The position numbers and the translations under genes were made by a program. The notes below the pieces were generated by a model. That model saw only the letters and a list, made by a program, of their open reading frames with translations, did not search any database and was not told the origin of the DNA. A stretch of DNA of 9,328 nt from assembly GCA_003486945.1 (NCBI GenBank), contig DNFL01000012.1, positions 1 through 9,328 on the forward strand. The letters run 5' to 3'. Below are positions 6,241-9,328 of this stretch, in pieces (position 1 is the stretch's first letter; every line of letters starts with the position of its first letter). The DNA is from Hyphomonas sp. Its GTDB lineage: Bacteria; Pseudomonadota; Alphaproteobacteria; Caulobacterales; Hyphomonadaceae.

Positions 6241-7311
6241 ATGGCAGACTTCCTGATCAAACGCGGCAACCTGCGCGACACGCACTGGGCCGACACGAAA
6301 CCTGCACCGCTGGCGCCCGGCGCCGCGCGGCTGAAGGTCGATGCCTTCGCGCTGACGGCGAACAATGTGACCTATGCCACCTTCGGCGAGGCGATGGGCT
6401 ACTGGAACTTCTTTCCATCCGCAGACGCCGCACATGGCCGCGTGCCGGTCTGGGGCTTTGCCACGGTAACGGAGTCGAAGGCTGAGGGCGTGCCGGTGGG
6501 CGCGCGCGTGTATGGATACCTTCCGATCTCGGATCATTTCGATGTGACGCCGGTGCATGCCGGAAAGGCGAGCTTCATGGACGGCGCTGCGCACCGCCAG
6601 GGCCTCGCACCGATCTACAATACCTATATCTTTACTGCGGCCGACCCTTCCTATGATACAAAGCTCGAAGCCGAGCAGATGCTGTTCCGCCCGCTGTTCA
6701 CGACCGGCTTCATGATCGATGACTGTCTGATGGAATCCGGCGGGCAGGTGCCAGAGACGGTGGTGATTTCCAGCGCCTCATCCAAAACCGCGCTCGCCCT
6801 CGCGCATTGCCTGAAACAGCGCGGACCGGTGGACGCTGTCGGCCTCACCTCGCCCGGCAACAAGGCCTATCTCGAAAGCCTCGGCCTTTATGCCCGCGTG
6901 CAGACCTACGACGAAGCCGACAATCTGCATGCGCGCGGGCTGACGGCCTATGTCGACTTCCTTGGCCGCCCGTCGCTGACCGCTGACATCCACACCGCGC
7001 TGCACGACCGCCTCGTGCGCAGCCTCGTGATCGGCGTCACTGATTGGGAAGGCAACCGCGCGCCCATCGCCCTGCCCGATCCGCAGCCGGAATTCTTCTT
7101 CGTGCCGACCTATGCAGCAGACCGCGCCAAGGCGCTGGGGCCGGACGTGCTCAATGCGCGCCTCGGCGCATCGCTGGCGAGCTTCTACAAGGCTTCGTCG
7201 AAATACTTGACGCCGCAATCCGCCCACGGACAATCAGCCATCTCCGCCGCGTGGATCGACACGCTGGACGCGAAAGTGCCGCCGTCGAAAGGGCTGATCC
7301 TCAGCCTCTGA
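6241..7311 (+). CDS. DUF2855 family protein, MDR-like oxidoreductase fold
   Basis: The 356-residue protein matches the uncharacterised DUF2855 family. The N-terminal part (about 1-95) looks like the GroES-like domain of medium-chain reductases: LKVDAFALTANNVTYA (31-46), then VPVWGFATVTES (68-79) and VGARVYGYLP (86-95). Zinc ligands are not evident. A Rossmann-like half follows, with the strand VVISS (174-178), helix SKTALALAHCL, a second strand VDAVGLTS and ESLGLYARVQTYDE (212-225). The expected glycine-rich loop is replaced by SSASSKTA (177-184), which I recall as typical of the family. The start is supported by AAGGGA (6227-6232), 8 nt upstream. It is the last gene of the operon, 19 nt after the crotonase, and converges with the lipoprotein gene. 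A redox step or CoA/ester-related reaction is possible, but the function is unknown. Confidence 0.85.
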   Translation: MADFLIKRGNLRDTHWADTKPAPLAPGAARLKVDAFALTANNVTYATFGEAMGYWNFFPSADAAHGRVPVWGFATVTESKAEGVPVGARVYGYLPISDHFDVTPVHAGKASFMDGAAHRQGLAPIYNTYIFTAADPSYDTKLEAEQMLFRPLFTTGFMIDDCLMESGGQVPETVVISSASSKTALALAHCLKQRGPVDAVGLTSPGNKAYLESLGLYARVQTYDEADNLHARGLTAYVDFLGRPSLTADIHTALHDRLVRSLVIGVTDWEGNRAPIALPDPQPEFFFVPTYAADRAKALGPDVLNARLGASLASFYKASSKYLTPQSAHGQSAISAAWIDTLDAKVPPSKGLILSL

Positions 7312-7319
7312 GACTCCAG

Positions 7320-8156
7320 CTAGCGGGCGATGACCTTGAACTCGGTGCGCCGGTTTTTCTCGTAGGCTTCTGCCGTCAACGCCGGATCAATCGGGCGGGT
7401 TTCGCCATAGCCGACAGAGATGAGACTGTCTTCCGATACGCCCTTGCTGGCGAGATAGGCGCGCACCGCGTCTGCGCGCTCCTGCGAGAGACGGAGATTG
7501 AAATCGTCCGCACCGCGCGAGTCGGTATGGCCGCCGATCTCGATCAGGAAACGGCTGCACAGCGTCGCGACGCCGGTGGCAGCATCAAGCAGCCGGCCGC
7601 TGACCGGCGAAATGCGGGCATTGCCGGATTCGAACTGGATGTTGCGGCCTGCCATCGTGCCGGTGAAGGCGCGCTGGCAACTGTCGACACTTACGCCGCT
7701 GTCGGAGAGCATCGCGAGCGCTTCCCCCACGCCGCGTTCGCCGCCTTCAACGCTGAGGCCGTCGACGACGAGGATGCCGCGGCCGCCCTCGGCGTGATTT
7801 GCAATTTCCGCTTCACCTGCGGCCAGCGCTGCTGCCTTGGCTTCCGCGCTCGGGGCGGTGCCGGTCAGGGTGGCGACCCGGTCGCGCAGTTTGAGGCTCA
7901 TCCAGGGAAAGCCGAGTTCGGCAAAGCCGGACTGGATTTCCCGCTCGGCGCCCGTGCCGGACGTGATCTGCAGGTTTTCGGCAGAGACCGCCAGGAACTG
8001 GCCATCCTGAAACTCGTAGAGGCCCTCTGCCAGAACGACACAATTCTCCGAGGCCTGCGGCGCCGGTTTCACACCGGGCGGCGGCGCATCACAGGCGCCA
8101 AGGGCCATCAGGGCGGCAATGGAAACGCCAAGTGCGGCGGAGCGAAGGGTAACCAT
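7320..8156 (-). CDS. BON-OmpA domain lipoprotein, peptidoglycan-associated
   Basis: The 278-residue envelope protein has a lipoprotein signal peptide (1-21) ending in the lipobox L19-G-A-C22, so the mature protein would start as a lipidated Cys. A Pro-rich linker follows. Residues about 86-137 (LRDRVATLTGTAPSAEAK onward) look like a BON domain. The C-terminal OmpA domain has GHTDSRG (209-215), LRLSQERADAVRAYL (221-235), VGYGE (248-252) and NRRTEF (268-273). D212 and R227 fit the pair that grips diaminopimelate in peptidoglycan. The BON plus OmpA order recalls mycobacterial OmpATb/ArfA. I chose the ATG at 8156 because it puts the signal peptide at the N-terminus. A TTG at 8213 would add 19 residues in front of it. 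No strong Shine-Dalgarno is seen. Asp at +2 of the mature protein would favour inner-membrane retention under E. coli rules, which may not hold here. It likely links membrane and cell wall. Confidence 0.85.
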   Translation of the reverse strand: MVTLRSAALGVSIAALMALGACDAPPPGVKPAPQASENCVVLAEGLYEFQDGQFLAVSAENLQITSGTGAEREIQSGFAELGFPWMSLKLRDRVATLTGTAPSAEAKAAALAAGEAEIANHAEGGRGILVVDGLSVEGGERGVGEALAMLSDSGVSVDSCQRAFTGTMAGRNIQFESGNARISPVSGRLLDAATGVATLCSRFLIEIGGHTDSRGADDFNLRLSQERADAVRAYLASKGVSEDSLISVGYGETRPIDPALTAEAYEKNRRTEFKVIAR

Positions 8157-8214
8157 GTCTAGTCTCGCTACAGGCGGGCAGATGGCCCGGTCGTTAACCG
8201 CCAGCCCATGCAAG

Positions 8215-8242
8215 GCTTAAGCCGCCCGCGCCGCAAGGTCAA
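8215..8242 (-). promoter_or_regulatory. Possible promoter of the BON-OmpA lipoprotein gene
   Basis: On the minus strand, TTGACC (plus-strand positions 8237-8242) is followed after 16 nt by TTAAGC (8215-8220). The -35 is good and the -10 is poor. Transcription would start near 8208 and give a leader of about 50 nt before the ATG at 8156. The upstream TTG at 8213 would then lie ahead of the transcript, which agrees with the start chosen. This is weak evidence. Confidence 0.28.
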
Positions 8243-8273
8243 AAAACTTTGGCTCAAGCGCAGGGCCGGCTGG

Positions 8274-9328
8274 TTAATTCATCGCCTTGTAGACGACGCC
8301 GCCCTTCATCACGAAGTCGACGCTTTCTAGCTCCCGGATGTCCTTGAGCGGGTCCTTGGTGACCGCGATCAGGTCTGCGAATTTGCCCGTCTCCAGCGTG
8401 CCGATATCCTTCGCCATCTGCACATGTTCCGAGGCAACCACGGTTGCTGCGCGGATGGCTTCTTCCGGCGTAAAACCGGCCTCGACCATCAGGGCGAATT
8501 CCTTCGCGTTGTCGCCGTGTCGGGAGACACCTGTATCTGTACCGAAGGCGATGTTCACGCCGCCCTCATGCGCGCGGCGCAGCATGTCGAGCATCAGCGG
8601 GCCGACGATGGCGGCCTTGGCGCGCGACGGCGCGGGCAGCCAGGGTTCGTTGGTCCAGCCGGTGACCGTTGCGCCAGCGAGAACGGTTGGCACCAGCGTT
8701 GCGCCGTTTTCCTTGAAAAGGGCTATCGACTCCGCGTCGAGATAGGTGCCGTGCTCGATCGAATCGACACCGGCGCGCAGGGCTGCATCGACCCCGCTCT
8801 TGCCATGGGCATGCGCGGTCACCTTGCGGCCCATCGCATGGGCGGCATCGACAATGGCTTCAAGTTCCGCATCGGAAAATTGCTGCTCCAGCCCGGCCGC
8901 TGTGTTCGACAGCACGCCGCCGGTGGCCGTGATCTTGATCAGGTCTGCGCCTTCCTTGATCTGCTGGCGAACCGCACGGCGGCAATCGTCTGCGCCATTG
9001 CAGATGGACGGGCTGGTGAACGCCGCCATCACGCGGGCCGAATAGCCGTTGATGTCGCCGTGACCGCCGGTGATCGCAACAGAGGTGCCCGACGCGCGGA
9101 TGCGTGGCCCTGGCACGGCGCCGCGCGCGATGGCATCGCGCAGACCGAAGACGGAATCGTTCGGTCCACCCACATCCTGCACAGTTGTGAATCCGGCCGT
9201 CAAAGTTGTCAGGGCGAACGCGGCGCCCTTGAAGGCGACATCGACATCTGAATCCTCAAAGCCTTCGATCCGGTCATTCGGACCGTTCTCGCCCGTGATG
9301 TGCACATGGCTGTCGATCAGGCCGGGCA
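8274..9328 (-). CDS. Amidohydrolase, imidazolonepropionase-like/Xaa-Pro dipeptidase type (N-terminus outside window)
   Basis: The window holds the last 350 codons of a metal-dependent TIM-barrel hydrolase. The open frame runs past the right edge. A GTG at 9305 is an internal valine, because in-frame PGLIDSHVH, the family's first metal-binding motif, begins at 9326. In window numbering from that proline, the metal site would be H7 and H9, K131 in LIKITATGG (likely carboxylated lysine), H172 in TAHAHG, H192 in SIEHGTYLD, and D264 in FGTDTG. GGHGD (87-91) and the C-terminal strand pattern GKFADLIAVTKDPL...VMKGGVVYK (314-347) fit the amidohydrolases that include the Caulobacter dipeptidases Cc2672 and Sgx9260-type prolidases. 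A peptidase acting on small peptides is the likely role, but substrate residues cannot be judged. Members often carry a signal peptide, which would be outside the window. It lies 117 bp upstream of the lipoprotein gene on the same strand. Confidence 0.88.
   Translation of the reverse strand, partial: PGLIDSHVHITGENGPNDRIEGFEDSDVDVAFKGAAFALTTLTAGFTTVQDVGGPNDSVFGLRDAIARGAVPGPRIRASGTSVAITGGHGDINGYSARVMAAFTSPSICNGADDCRRAVRQQIKEGADLIKITATGGVLSNTAAGLEQQFSDAELEAIVDAAHAMGRKVTAHAHGKSGVDAALRAGVDSIEHGTYLDAESIALFKENGATLVPTVLAGATVTGWTNEPWLPAPSRAKAAIVGPLMLDMLRRAHEGGVNIAFGTDTGVSRHGDNAKEFALMVEAGFTPEEAIRAATVVASEHVQMAKDIGTLETGKFADLIAVTKDPLKDIRELESVDFVMKGGVVYKAMN

Noticed and set aside
7312..7319. Terminator between the convergent DUF2855 and lipoprotein genes
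   Set aside because: Only 8 nt separate the stop codons and no inverted repeat with a T-tract is visible around them, so transcripts may overlap.
7044..8162. Plus-strand open frame of 372 codons across the DUF2855 3' end and the lipoprotein gene
   Set aside because: It spans two genes supported in other frames, contains no domain, and is rich in Ala/Arg/Gly as expected of a shadow of GC-rich codons.
8237..8277. Intrinsic terminator after the amidohydrolase gene (T-run on the minus strand from 8246 to 8241)
   Set aside because: No stem of more than about 3 bp precedes the T-run, and part of the run overlaps a better -35 candidate.

Overview
The window is GC-rich, densely coded bacterial DNA, most likely from an alphaproteobacterium of the Hyphomonadaceae/Caulobacterales type. 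This assignment is an inference. It rests on the mix of a flagellar FlhF, a Caulobacter-like dipeptidase-type amidohydrolase, and P450/SDR/crotonase/DUF2855 catabolic genes of the kind common in marine and sphingomonad-like alphaproteobacteria. No rRNA, tRNA, transposon, CRISPR array or phage gene was found.

Layout. (1) Positions 1-421, minus strand: the N-terminal 140 codons of flagellar GTPase FlhF, cut by the window edge just as the P-loop begins. (2) Positions 422-690: a divergent intergenic region with an AT-rich patch and a 9-bp hairpin. (3) Positions 691-2046, plus strand: a small four-helix DUF4345-like membrane protein followed by an RluB/RsuA-family 23S rRNA pseudouridine synthase. 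(4) Positions 2066-7311, plus strand: five tightly packed genes encoding cytochrome P450, short-chain dehydrogenase, a second cytochrome P450, a crotonase-fold protein and a DUF2855 protein. Gaps are 11, 9, -4 and 19 nt, two ribosome binding sites overlap the upstream stop codon, and one junction is an ATGA overlap. (5) Positions 7320-8156, minus strand: a BON-OmpA lipoprotein that converges on the operon with only 8 nt between stop codons. (6) Positions 8274 to beyond 9328, minus strand: an amidohydrolase of the imidazolonepropionase-like/Xaa-Pro dipeptidase type, cut at its N-terminus.

How the genes may work together. The five-gene operon reads as an oxidative catabolic (or modifying) route for a hydrophobic compound. 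Two P450s of different families would hydroxylate, the SDR would oxidise the alcohol, the crotonase would act on a CoA ester, and the DUF2855 protein, which looks like a zinc-free medium-chain reductase, would do a further redox or cleavage step. The substrate cannot be read from sequence. No ferredoxin or ferredoxin reductase is encoded here, so the P450 electron supply must come from elsewhere. The most novel points are the DUF2855 protein with a serine-rich loop where a glycine-rich nucleotide loop is expected, and the crotonase with His in place of the second catalytic Glu. The flanking flagellar, rRNA-modification and envelope genes look like ordinary chromosomal genes.
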